Assembly: GCA_900541555.1 (NCBI GenBank)
Contig: UQKE01000035.1
Coordinates: 1-23,518 of the forward strand
Direction: 5' to 3'
Length of the DNA stretch: 23,518 nt
From: an uncultured Porphyromonadaceae bacterium
Lineage (GTDB): Bacteria > Bacteroidota > Bacteroidia > Bacteroidales > Muribaculaceae
Shown piece by piece: positions 16,055 to 23,384 of the stretch. The notes beneath the pieces were generated by a model, which saw only the letters and a program-made list of their open reading frames with translations, did no database searches and was not told the DNA's origin. The translations under genes and the position numbers were made by a program. The number at the start of each line of letters is the position of its first letter. Position 1 is the stretch's first letter.

Positions 16055-17569
16055 ATGAAAATATTCACAGCTTCCGACATCAGAGAAATCGATCGCGCAA
16101 CCATCGAAAACGAAGGCATTGCGAGCATCGACTTGATGGAACGCGCAGCGTCCGCTATAACGTTTGAAATCGTGTCGAGATGGGGCTCGTCGCAACGGAT
16201 TCTCATTTTTGCAGGCCCCGGAAACAATGGCGGCGATGCTCTCGCCGTGGCACGGCTGCTCATCGACCAAGGCTACAAGCCGGAAATAATCCTGATAAAT
16301 ACAAAAAACAATCTGTCGCACGATTGCAGCATCAACAGGCAACGACTCTTGGACTGCGGCTATCCGAATTTCACCGAAGTGACGAAGACATTCACATTGC
16401 CCGACATGTCGGAATCCGACGTGGTGATCGACGGGCTTTTCGGAAACGGACTCTCGTCGCCGCTCAGAGGAGGCTACTCCACATTGGCAAAATCCATCTA
16501 CGAATCGGGAGCATTTGTCGTATCGATCGACATGCCGTCAGGGCTTTTTTCTGAATTCAACGCAGGCAACATGCACAACTATATCGTGCATGCCAACCTC
16601 ACGCTCACATTCCAATTCCCGAAATTGGCATTTTTCTTTTCCGAAAATGCCGAATGCCTTGGCGAATGGAAAGTGCTCGATATCGGGCTTAGCGAAGATG
16701 CCATTCGGAAAACGCCTTCATCATACTATCTGATTGACAGCCTCGGAGTGAAAGAGGAATTGAAGCCGCGAAATCCTTTCTCCGATAAAAACACCTATGG
16801 CAGGCTTTACCTCGCAGCCGGAAGCCTCGGCATGTCGGGAGCAGCGATACTGACTGCCAAAGCGGCAATGAGAGCCGGAGTCGGATTAGTCGGCGTGCAT
16901 ACGCCGAGTTGCTGCTACATTCCCTTGCAAACGGCCGTCCCGGAAGCCGTAGTATGGCAAGATGCCGACAATTGCCACATATCGGAAATCAAACCCGACA
17001 AACACTGCGACGCAATTGCCATCGGGCCCGGAATCGGCACGCACAGGCTCACTGCCGACGCGATGGAAGCCTTCTTGCGGCAAGCATCATCTCCCATCGT
17101 GCTCGATGCCGACGCGCTCAACTGCATCGCGGCACGGCGCTCCCTTTTAAACGACATTCCCCAAAACTCCATCATCACGCCACACGCGCGAGAATTCGAC
17201 AGGCTTTTCGGCGACCACTATTCCGACGAAGACCGTTTCCTCCGCGCCGTGGAAATGGCAAGATTCTTAAAAATAATAATCGTGCTGAAAGGACACTACA
17301 CGTTTATTTTCCGTCCCGACGGAACGGTATTCATCAACACCAACGGCAATGCAGGAATGGCAACCGCCGGAAGCGGCGATGTGCTCACAGGCATCATAGC
17401 CGCGTTCATGGCGCAAAAACACCGTCCCGACACGGCTGCATCGCTGGGCGCGTTCGTGCACGGGCTTGCCGGATCTATCGCTTGCCGCCGATATGGGGAA
17501 TACAGCATGGTAGCTTCCGACATCATCGACAGCATTGGCCCTGCAATAAAAGAAATCATGGAAAAATAA
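16055..17569 (+). CDS. nnr: Bifunctional NAD(P)H-hydrate epimerase / ADP-dependent dehydratase
   Basis: The 504-aa protein fuses two repair enzymes. The N-terminal YjeF_N domain (about 1-215) has GPGNNGGDALAVARLL and VIDGLFGNGL and interconverts the R and S forms of NAD(P)HX. The C-terminal carbohydrate-kinase-like domain (about 225-504) has AAGSLGMSGAAILTAKAAMR, AIGPGIGTH, VLDADALN, ITPHAREFDRLF and the phosphate-binding NAGMATAGSGDVLTG, and dehydrates S-NAD(P)HX using ADP. Length and order match bacterial Nnr. The start is set by the ATG after a -7 promoter box; the frame is open further upstream to 15893, but that overlaps the helicase gene. The DUF4831 gene follows after 25 bp. Confidence 0.95.
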   Translation: MKIFTASDIREIDRATIENEGIASIDLMERAASAITFEIVSRWGSSQRILIFAGPGNNGGDALAVARLLIDQGYKPEIILINTKNNLSHDCSINRQRLLDCGYPNFTEVTKTFTLPDMSESDVVIDGLFGNGLSSPLRGGYSTLAKSIYESGAFVVSIDMPSGLFSEFNAGNMHNYIVHANLTLTFQFPKLAFFFSENAECLGEWKVLDIGLSEDAIRKTPSSYYLIDSLGVKEELKPRNPFSDKNTYGRLYLAAGSLGMSGAAILTAKAAMRAGVGLVGVHTPSCCYIPLQTAVPEAVVWQDADNCHISEIKPDKHCDAIAIGPGIGTHRLTADAMEAFLRQASSPIVLDADALNCIAARRSLLNDIPQNSIITPHAREFDRLFGDHYSDEDRFLRAVEMARFLKIIIVLKGHYTFIFRPDGTVFINTNGNAGMATAGSGDVLTGIIAAFMAQKHRPDTAASLGAFVHGLAGSIACRRYGEYSMVASDIIDSIGPAIKEIMEK

Positions 17570-17594
17570 TAAATCAATTAATACGATCTCTGTT

Positions 17595-18689
17595 ATGAAA
17601 ACTTTAAAGTTCATGATTGCCGCAACAGCAATTTTGTCGATGACGACATCATTGACGGCACAAGAATCGCAAAAACTCACAGCCAACAAGCATAACGAAT
17701 ACGGGATTATCTACGCTTTGCCCGTGACCCACTTGAACATAGAAGTCGAAGCCGTCAAGACAATCAAAAAAGCCGGTCCCTACTACCGTTATGCCGACAA
17801 ATATCTCGGAGTAAAAAATCCGGTGATCAAAGATAGCGAAACTTGGGAAATTCGCGACGTGCAAATATCGCCCGTCGGAGTGCCCGATAAGGAAAACGAA
17901 TATCTGATGAAATTCAAAAGCGGTTCTGCGCCGTTTCTCATGCTCGACGAAAATGGGCTTCCTTTGTCGATCAACATTGAGCCCGAAGAAGCCGTCGTGA
18001 AGCGGAAACGCAACAAAATGCCCGACAAAAGCATTCTCGACGGCACCGACTATGCAAGCGCATTCACAGAAGACATGATTGCCAGCGAATCAATGATGAA
18101 ACGCGCCGAAACCACAGCCGCCAAAATTTTCGAATTGCGCGAAAGCCGCAATGACCTCGTGTCCGGAAACGCCGACCAAATGCCGCCCGACGGACAGTCG
18201 CTCGAACTCATGCTCAACGAGCTAAACCGCCAAGAACAAATGCTCACAGCCATGTTCACGGGAACGACGCAAACAGAAACAAAAGTTTTCCGCGTAGACT
18301 ATGTGCCGACAAAAGATGTCGATGGCGATGTGGTGTTCCGCATGTCGGACGTCAATGGCGTTGTCGATAAAAACGATTTAAGCGGAGATCCCGTTTATAT
18401 CACTTTGAAAACCACCGAAAAAGGAGAATTGCCTGTAAACGACAAAGGCGAAACCAAAAAAATTCCGAATGGAGCCGTCATGTATACCATCCCGGGAAAA
18501 GCCAACGTGACGCTTACCTACCACGGCAAGACAATCGCTACGGAAAACGTGGAAGTTGCCCAATTCGGAGTGGCATTCGGACTCGAACCAAAAATGTTCA
18601 CCGACAAAAAAGCGCCCGCCTACGTCATATTCAATCCCGAATCGGGCAGCATTAAAGAACTCGGAACGCTCGAAATCGTCGAAGAATAA
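17595..18689 (+). CDS. DUF4831 family exported protein
   Basis: The 364-aa protein starts with a signal peptide (about 1-22, MKTLKFMIAATAILSMTTSL then TAQE). The body matches the Bacteroidales DUF4831 family as I remember it: YGIIYALPVTHLNIEVEA, YYRYADKYLGV, and a middle segment LMLDENGLPLSINIEP. The central part (about 145-235) is helical and charged. Function is unknown; a periplasmic or outer-membrane-associated location is likely. It lies 25 bp after nnr and is probably co-transcribed. No strong intrinsic terminator follows. Confidence 0.85.
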   Translation: MKTLKFMIAATAILSMTTSLTAQESQKLTANKHNEYGIIYALPVTHLNIEVEAVKTIKKAGPYYRYADKYLGVKNPVIKDSETWEIRDVQISPVGVPDKENEYLMKFKSGSAPFLMLDENGLPLSINIEPEEAVVKRKRNKMPDKSILDGTDYASAFTEDMIASESMMKRAETTAAKIFELRESRNDLVSGNADQMPPDGQSLELMLNELNRQEQMLTAMFTGTTQTETKVFRVDYVPTKDVDGDVVFRMSDVNGVVDKNDLSGDPVYITLKTTEKGELPVNDKGETKKIPNGAVMYTIPGKANVTLTYHGKTIATENVEVAQFGVAFGLEPKMFTDKKAPAYVIFNPESGSIKELGTLEIVEE

Positions 18690-18761
18690 ATCACCAATCC
18701 CTTCACTCTCTTGGCATAGCGAAGTCAGCAACCATGCTGTGAACTCTGAGAGTGTACAGTT

Positions 18762-18819
18762 GAAACGTAGCAATGTTCTCCCCTGTTCACGCGCGCAACA
18801 CGCGTCGATAGGGGAGAAA
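18762..18819 (+). repeat. Dispersed repeat, copy A (diverged)
   Basis: It begins GAAACGTAGCAATGTTCTCC and ends GATAGGGGAGAAA, with a different, CG-rich middle (ACGCGCGCAACACGCGT). It shares both ends with copy B at 18959 but not the middle. Confidence 0.65.
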
Positions 18820-18958
18820 GTTTTTCCTGACGGAAAAACAGAGGGGTTTTGTGGTTTCCTGAATTAGGTTGACCGTCTGCTTGTGGTTGAGAGTTGAGTG
18901 CTTATGGTTGAGAGGCCGATAGAATGGCAAACACGCTGTGAAATTTGTGTGTGCGATG

Positions 18959-19016
18959 GAAACGTAGCAATGTCCTCCTCTGCCGCGCGGAGCGCGGATA
19001 GGGGAGAAATTTTTCC
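18959..19016 (+). repeat. Dispersed repeat, copy B
   Basis: It starts GAAACGTAGCAATG and contains the inverted pair CCGCGC-GGA-GCGCGG. The 35-bp run at 18969-19003 is identical to 23341-23375 in copy C. Confidence 0.8.
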
Positions 19017-19027
19017 GCCAAGAAAAC

Positions 19028-19072
19028 ACAAAAAATGAAAAAGACATGCACGCCGTCCCCAACGTGCATGTC
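19028..19072 (-). terminator. Strong intrinsic terminator of the RiPP operon
   Basis: GACATGCACG (19043-19052) pairs perfectly over 10 bp with CGTGCATGTC (19063-19072). On the minus strand the stem is followed by TTTTTCATTTTTTG. It lies 62 bp past the ATP-grasp stop. Confidence 0.85.
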
Positions 19073-19134
19073 CAACAAAAATAATCGAATGTCAATACAA
19101 CCGTTGCACTATCAACGACCCATTAATAATCACT

Positions 19135-19863
19135 TTACTCTAATGCATCTTTCCACCATGAGGCAAACAATTCCGGCGAATTCACCCCCATGCGGTCAGA
19201 TGACTCGCCGGCATTCACCTCCACAATCATGCCGTCAATTGCATCGATCGTATAATAATGACTGCCAAGTACCGACAAGCGAGATACAGCTTCTTTCACG
19301 ATTGCGGGAATTATTCCCGTGCGGTGATATATTTTCCCCATAATTACCCAATATCGTTCTTCGTTATAAAACAATGCAGGGTTTATGAATTTTCTTATCG
19401 CAAATACGCCATCGCCATACAGCGATCTATACCTTGATTCAAGCTCTTCCATAGAATGTCTGGGCCATACGGATGCCAATACACCTTCATTCCACAGCGA
19501 TTTGGTGTCAAATCTTATAAAAGCCTTGTCCCATCCCCGATTGCGAATTTCAGTTACAACCGATTCGTCCAATTTTTTGCTAAAAATAGTCGGAATGCAC
19601 AAATCCGCAATCAATGGATAATAAATCGATTGGCTTCTCGATGAAATATATTCTTTCCACCCTTGTATATATCGAGGATCCGTGGGATAGTCTGCTTCAT
19701 TCTTAATAATGAACCCCCTGCGTATCAACACATCGCTATCTTCCCGTGGCTCCACTCCGGCTCTTATGCCTGCGCCACGCAGTGCCTCTGCCTCTGTTCT
19801 GAAATATTCATCAACCTCGACAGGATTTTTTTCATCATGCGGATAAATTATCTCTTTAATCAT
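19135..19863 (-). CDS. ATP-grasp protein in a RiPP operon (R2K/DUF4343-like)
   Basis: The 242-aa protein has a short, degenerate N-terminal part and an ATP-grasp-type catalytic part. Key segments are KAFIRFDTKSLWNEG (about 113-127, expected nucleotide-binding Lys region), EERYWVIMGKIYHRTG (about 168-183) and TIDAIDGMIVEVNAGESSD (about 205-223, with the Glu/Asn metal-binding box EVN). This resembles the compact R2K/DUF4343 clade more than graspetide ligases of 300 or more residues. ATP-grasp enzymes join a carboxylate to an amine, thiol or hydroxyl through an acyl phosphate. It overlaps the end of the cyclase gene by 8 bp, so it is the last gene of the operon. Its substrate is unknown; the precursor peptide has several Ser/Thr/Lys and acidic residues that could be linked. 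Confidence 0.72.
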   Translation of the reverse strand: MIKEIIYPHDEKNPVEVDEYFRTEAEALRGAGIRAGVEPREDSDVLIRRGFIIKNEADYPTDPRYIQGWKEYISSRSQSIYYPLIADLCIPTIFSKKLDESVVTEIRNRGWDKAFIRFDTKSLWNEGVLASVWPRHSMEELESRYRSLYGDGVFAIRKFINPALFYNEERYWVIMGKIYHRTGIIPAIVKEAVSRLSVLGSHYYTIDAIDGMIVEVNAGESSDRMGVNSPELFASWWKDALE

Positions 19864-21019
19864 TTTTTCTGAATAATGAATGCAGCCAAACTGCTATCGA
19901 TACTTTTGTACAAAAATCTGTATATGTTTTATATTCAAATGAAAGCACATCGGCTTTCATCATTTTTTTGGTGCCCTCCAAAGAAAACAGCGGGATAGGC
20001 AAATATTCGTATGCCTCTTCAAATAATTCCTTTATCATCGGTTTCGCCAATTGCAGCCCTTCCGCCGATAAGCCAATAAAATCGGCGCTATAACAAAAAT
20101 CCGACAATTCCACCGGAAGAAGCTCCTTGAAAAAATGTCGTGTCCATAATTTTAAAGGATCTTCGCGCTGTCCCATGCGGAGGCTGGTAATCTGATCGAT
20201 TATTTCCTCATCTGAATACATCGATACGAGTTTCATTCCCAAAGGTCCGTATACGAAATCTTGTTCCCACGGAAAAGTGAACTCATTGCCGATGTTATAA
20301 CCACGAAAATTGCTTATCGACTGGATTGCTTCAACAAACAAAGTATCGCCCCCTTGACCTGTAAATACGACATCGCAACCGCTGCGTGCGAATTCCTTTG
20401 CCAATGCCATTGAGGCATCTATCATTTTTATATTCGAATCCGGAACTTGGTGTTTCGGCTTTTTATCCAAATTTCCATAAAATGGATAATCGTCAAAATC
20501 AATCAATCGGCCATTTGTGCCGTAGGCAGCCAAAATTTCTTGTATCCGCCTTTCTGTCCGAAACTCAAAGCGCGACAAGCTGCTCAATCCAATCGGGACA
20601 AACGGAATGTCAAAATGCCGCAATAGGCATATAATCAAACCGGAATCAAGACCCCCGCTCAAATGCACGCCAATGCGATTATGCTCAAACCTTTGAAAAA
20701 ATCTGAATGCGGCGTCAAGAAATGTGTGCATATTGGCATCTGACACTTTTGGCACATATAATTCCTCTTCCAAAGAATTCTTGACGAAATTCCATCTGAA
20801 TCCTTCATTTATGGCATAAAATCCGGGGAATTCAGGTTTCCACTCCCATTGCTTTACCTCGCCTATTGCATCGTTCCGTAGTCGGTTGTCAACCAAATAA
20901 CTGCGCCACATTCCCGTTTCAAGTTCATCCCAAATATCGGACTGAACCCTGTTTTCAGCAACATTGAAAAATTTCAAACTTGGCTGCACCCTGCCTCTTG
21001 TTACTTTCTTCTCTTTCAT
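19856..21019 (-). CDS. Asparagine-synthetase-like macrolactam cyclase (lasso C protein-like), short form
   Basis: The protein has 387 aa from the ATG at 21019, which overlaps the preceding stop as ATGA; a longer start at 21052 is possible. The PP-loop HLSGGLDSGL (SGGLDS at 121-126) and FTGQGGDTLF (about 219-228) mark the asparagine synthetase catalytic domain, which adenylates a carboxylate for amide formation. In lasso biosynthesis this enzyme activates the ring Asp/Glu for attack by the core's N-terminus. Usual C proteins have about 500-600 residues with an N-terminal amidotransferase-like part. Here only about 110 residues precede the PP-loop, and no Cys at position 2 is present. It sits between the B2-like peptidase and the ATP-grasp gene, overlapping both. 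Confidence 0.85.
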   Translation of the reverse strand: MKEKKVTRGRVQPSLKFFNVAENRVQSDIWDELETGMWRSYLVDNRLRNDAIGEVKQWEWKPEFPGFYAINEGFRWNFVKNSLEEELYVPKVSDANMHTFLDAAFRFFQRFEHNRIGVHLSGGLDSGLIICLLRHFDIPFVPIGLSSLSRFEFRTERRIQEILAAYGTNGRLIDFDDYPFYGNLDKKPKHQVPDSNIKMIDASMALAKEFARSGCDVVFTGQGGDTLFVEAIQSISNFRGYNIGNEFTFPWEQDFVYGPLGMKLVSMYSDEEIIDQITSLRMGQREDPLKLWTRHFFKELLPVELSDFCYSADFIGLSAEGLQLAKPMIKELFEEAYEYLPIPLFSLEGTKKMMKADVLSFEYKTYTDFCTKVSIAVWLHSLFRKND

Positions 21020-21582
21020 TTCATCATTGCCAATGGAGTGAATTGAATCCATACATGATCATATACATCGGCATGCATCCCGTCTTCTATAACCCATGCA
21101 TGCATGTGGCGGAATGGCAAAAAACATCCTATGAACAATGCTCCGTTACCCTTGAATCTGCGAGAAGTCGTGGCGATAAAAATCGAACGTGGCAGGCACA
21201 GCACACGTTGGTTTCGGCCTTTCAATATTTTGCGAAAAGCCATATTTGCCTCTCCGGCATCCTTATAAATTGCAAACCTGCAATGGCTTAATAGATATAC
21301 GGCAGGATAAAGATACTTCCACAAAAACACAAGCAAACGGGCATAGCATTTTGCAAATGCCGATATCCGTGGCGTTTCCCCACGTTCTCGTCCATGCAGC
21401 AAAAACGGTTTTTTCACATATTCACACAAAACATCTCCACTACTTGCCATCTCGTTATCGCCGTTTATGCCATCCACGGAAATAGAGTATGTAATGCCGA
21501 ATACTTTATTAAACCTATATTTTTCCCCATCATTATATATTACAAACTTTTTATACATAATCCCATTTTCTAAAAATAGCAT
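21016..21582 (-). CDS. Lasso-peptide B2-like leader peptidase (transglutaminase-like)
   Basis: The protein has 188 aa. The C-terminal half matches the McjB/B2 transglutaminase-like protease: RVLCLPRSIFIATTSRRFKG, then ALFIGCFLPFRHMHAWVIED. The probable catalytic pair is C129 and H161, 32 residues apart, the same spacing I recall for McjB, with D172 as the likely third residue. B2 proteins cut the leader from the precursor with help of a leader-binding RRE domain. The N-terminal 70 residues (KKFVIYNDGEKYRF..) could hold a reduced RRE, but I cannot recognise one. The start may be 21582 or the ATG at 21558. It lies 45 bp after the precursor gene and its stop overlaps the cyclase start. Confidence 0.82.
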   Translation of the reverse strand: MLFLENGIMYKKFVIYNDGEKYRFNKVFGITYSISVDGINGDNEMASSGDVLCEYVKKPFLLHGRERGETPRISAFAKCYARLLVFLWKYLYPAVYLLSHCRFAIYKDAGEANMAFRKILKGRNQRVLCLPRSIFIATTSRRFKGNGALFIGCFLPFRHMHAWVIEDGMHADVYDHVWIQFTPLAMMK

Positions 21583-21627
21583 AGTGACTGTATTTCTTTC
21601 GCCACCATGCTATTTTATCACATTTTT

Positions 21628-21759
21628 TTATTCAGAAAGTCCCGGAGTACTACTCGTTCCAATCGCTCTCCAATTCTTATAACCACTATAATCTTCTGCA
21701 CCGTTCGATTTTTTCCCTTTGATAAAAGAGGGGGATGAGAATAATTTAATTTTTTTCAT
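21628..21759 (-). CDS. Putative RiPP (lasso-like) precursor peptide, 43 aa
   Basis: The peptide reads MKKIKLFSSPSFIKGKKSNG, then AEDYSGYKNWRAIGTSSTPG, then LSE. Its leader segment F7-S-S-P10-S-F12 fits the Y-x-x-P-x-L motif that lasso leader-binding (RRE) domains recognise. It lies directly upstream of the B2-like peptidase on the same strand, the usual place of a precursor. A standard lasso core would need a Gly or similar start with Asp/Glu at position 7-9. Only G15 allows this, with E22 at 8 or D23 at 9, which gives a very short 14-residue leader and Ile, not Thr, at -2. The Trp-containing, Ser/Thr-rich C-terminus ends in Glu. Coding is judged from position and motif only. Confidence 0.72.
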   Translation of the reverse strand: MKKIKLFSSPSFIKGKKSNGAEDYSGYKNWRAIGTSSTPGLSE

Positions 21760-21819
21760 AATAAAATAAGTTTAAAAAAATTGTGCCTACTCCCTTTATA
21801 GCGTTTCGACTTTCTCTGT

Positions 21820-22053
21820 TTATATTCCAGGATAAAATTCTGATTTTGCAATATCAAAGCTATAGCTCTCGCCACAATATGGACACCTATGCAATTGGAA
21901 GCATGGCTCACAAAGCATTATCTTCTTTTTGCATACAGAACATTTTACATAATAAAAGTTCTCAGGACGTGCATATATCCCTGCTCCATGCGTCTTGTCT
22001 GTCATTTTGCGACCACACAATTCGCATTCTTCTTTTCTTCCACCAAAAAACAT
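21820..22053 (-). CDS. Small protein with four CxxC pairs (77 aa)
   Basis: Two zinc-ribbon-like modules are visible. CELCGRKM pairs with CSVCKKK, then LCEPC pairs with CPYC in CEPCFQLHRCPYCGESYSF. With eight Cys in CxxC pairs it probably binds two zinc ions. There is no membrane segment or signal peptide. It lies 60 bp upstream of the precursor gene in the same direction, so it could be read together with the RiPP operon, for example as a regulator, but it could equally belong to the unrelated upstream pair. No close family was recognised. Confidence 0.7.
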   Translation of the reverse strand: MFFGGRKEECELCGRKMTDKTHGAGIYARPENFYYVKCSVCKKKIMLCEPCFQLHRCPYCGESYSFDIAKSEFYPGI

Positions 22054-22096
22054 AACAAATTTTATTTAGTTCAACATTTATATCTGCTATTTCACT

Positions 22097-22273
22097 TTAT
22101 CTGTCAGCGAAATTGCTTTTTTTATTTTCACAATCGTGCATTACCAATTGGTTACGCGATATTGTTGCAATTTGCATATTATATAAGTTCCGCCTCAATT
22201 CTTTGAGTCTATGCGCAACAAGAATTCCATCATCATTCTGCTCCCTAACGAACATGGAATCATACGCATCCAT
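22097..22273 (-). CDS. Small hypothetical protein (58 aa)
   Basis: The ATG lies only 12 bp after the stop of the P-loop gene at 22286. The protein reads MDAYDSMFVREQNDDGILVA, then HRLKELRRNLYNMQIATISR, then NQLVMHDCENKKSNFADR. The middle could form an amphipathic basic helix, as in small nucleic-acid-binding or regulatory proteins. An in-frame stop lies just upstream of the ATG. The position, spacing and composition favour coding. No family was recognised. Confidence 0.45.
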   Translation of the reverse strand: MDAYDSMFVREQNDDGILVAHRLKELRRNLYNMQIATISRNQLVMHDCENKKSNFADR

Positions 22274-22285
22274 AACTCAAATCGA

Positions 22286-22738
22286 TTATAGATTTAGCAA
22301 CTCATCTATGAATTCGAGCAAAACATCAACATAATGGCCAATAACCTTGCCCCATGCCTTTTCAAATAATTTCTGAATTTCTGGATCGACATTTTGAATG
22401 GTGGACATTTTGAACTTCATGAATTCCACCACAGTATAACCGCTAAATGTCGCTTGTAATTTCCCTATATTTTTTTCGCCGTGATGAACTGCCGTTACGA
22501 TTATTTGGACATTATTATCAACATACTCCTGCAATTCGGCGATTACTTCATTTATTTTATCTCCGCCACAATGAACTGCCATTGTGATGCCGGTATCTTT
22601 ATATGCGCCACGTGCAATCCAATTTTTCCAGTTACGAGACTCATTTTTAAATCCAAGTTTGTCTATGAGCGCTTGAAGTGTTTCAGTTTTTCCACTACCA
22701 TCCTCGCCACAAAGTGCTATAATGTATTTTCGTTTCAT
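22286..22738 (-). CDS. Small P-loop NTPase of unknown function (150 aa)
   Basis: From the ATG at 22738 the protein begins MKRKYIIALCGEDGSGKTET, with the Walker A motif GEDGSGKT at 11-18 right after a hydrophobic strand. A likely Walker B-type strand is VQIIVTAVHHGE at about 82-93. The size and plan resemble small kinases or AAA-type ATP/GTP hydrolases, but no specific family was recognised. The frame is open to 22864, but the upstream residues look non-coding and the -7 box lies there. It is the first gene of the minus-strand row that leads into the RiPP operon. Confidence 0.7.
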   Translation of the reverse strand: MKRKYIIALCGEDGSGKTETLQALIDKLGFKNESRNWKNWIARGAYKDTGITMAVHCGGDKINEVIAELQEYVDNNVQIIVTAVHHGEKNIGKLQATFSGYTVVEFMKFKMSTIQNVDPEIQKLFEKAWGKVIGHYVDVLLEFIDELLNL

Positions 22739-22827
22739 ACAGAAATTTATTAATGATTTGTTACTGTTAGGTATCTGCCTATTTCCGCTTCGAAACTTAC
22801 GAAAGTTTTGACAACGCAATGCACAAG

Positions 22828-22835
22828 CAAATGTA
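22828..22835 (-). promoter_or_regulatory. Candidate -7 box for the P-loop gene / row
   Basis: On the minus strand it reads TACATTTG, a match to TAnnTTTG, 89 bp before the ATG at 22738. The G8 tract (22855-22862, minus sense) lies 19 bp upstream, where the -33 box would be expected. Confidence 0.4.
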
Positions 22836-22854
22836 TAACTAATTTTACAAATTA

Positions 22855-22862
22855 CCCCCCCC
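22855..22862 (-). repeat. Homopolymer tract G8 (minus sense) near the promoter
   Basis: Eight identical bases in a row lie 19-26 bp upstream of the -7 box. Such tracts change length by slipped-strand pairing. An effect on promoter spacing is inference. Confidence 0.5.
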
Positions 22863-23322
22863 AATTGTTAAATATAATTAATAAAACTAAGTTAGCTGTT
22901 AAAATGCAAATATCTTATTCTTTTGACACGAGGAAATATCTATAAATCAACAAATTGCAACTTATCCAATCTACTTAGGATCAATCCGCCGAAAGGCAAA
23001 ATAAGGCAGCCCCCTTTTCCAAACTCTCATTGCTGCCCTATTAGCACATTGAAAAGCTATCAAAGCTCTTCCAAAATATGCAGTTCCAAACAATAGCTTT
23101 AATTACTTAACCCAAAACCATCCGGCAACATAAACTCTCCGATTCGCGACAATCCATAGCAATCCCCACGAATCAATAGATTTTAGCGAGGATACGCATA
23201 TAAGTTGGCAATAACAGTAAGGTGCCTTAGCCCATGAAACGCAAAAACATGGCACTCCTTGTTCGCATGCACTGCGCGGATAATGCGTATTGTCTACGGA
23301 CAGAAATTGCTTGCAAAATATT

Positions 23323-23384
23323 GAAACGCAGCAACGTAGTAATGTCCTCCTCTGCCGCGCGGAGCGCGGATAGGGAAGGTGCCG
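23323..23384 (+). repeat. Dispersed repeat, copy C
   Basis: It begins GAAACGCAGCAACGTAGTAATG and has the inverted pair CCGCGC-GGA-GCGCGG. The run 23341-23375 is identical to 18969-19003 of copy B. Both are in the same orientation, 4372 bp apart. Confidence 0.8.

Larger units (their letters stand above)
18690..19134. other. Gene-free spacer with dispersed repeats and an operon terminator
   Basis: No gene is seen in 445 bp. The spacer holds two copies of a dispersed GC-rich repeat (18762 and 18959), a perfect hairpin GTTTTTCC-TGAC-GGAAAAAC (18820-18839), a short partial duplication of TGGTTGAGAG near 18884-18914, and the terminator at 19028-19072. Confidence 0.7.

Noticed and set aside
18820..18839. 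Perfect hairpin GTTTTTCC/GGAAAAAC as terminator of the DUF4831 gene
   Set aside because: It is 130 bp past the stop, AT-rich and not followed by a T-run; it seems to be part of the repeat copy.
21628..21700. A normal lasso core starting at G20, G26 or G34 of the precursor
   Set aside because: None of these puts Asp or Glu at position 7, 8 or 9, so a standard macrolactam ring cannot form from them.
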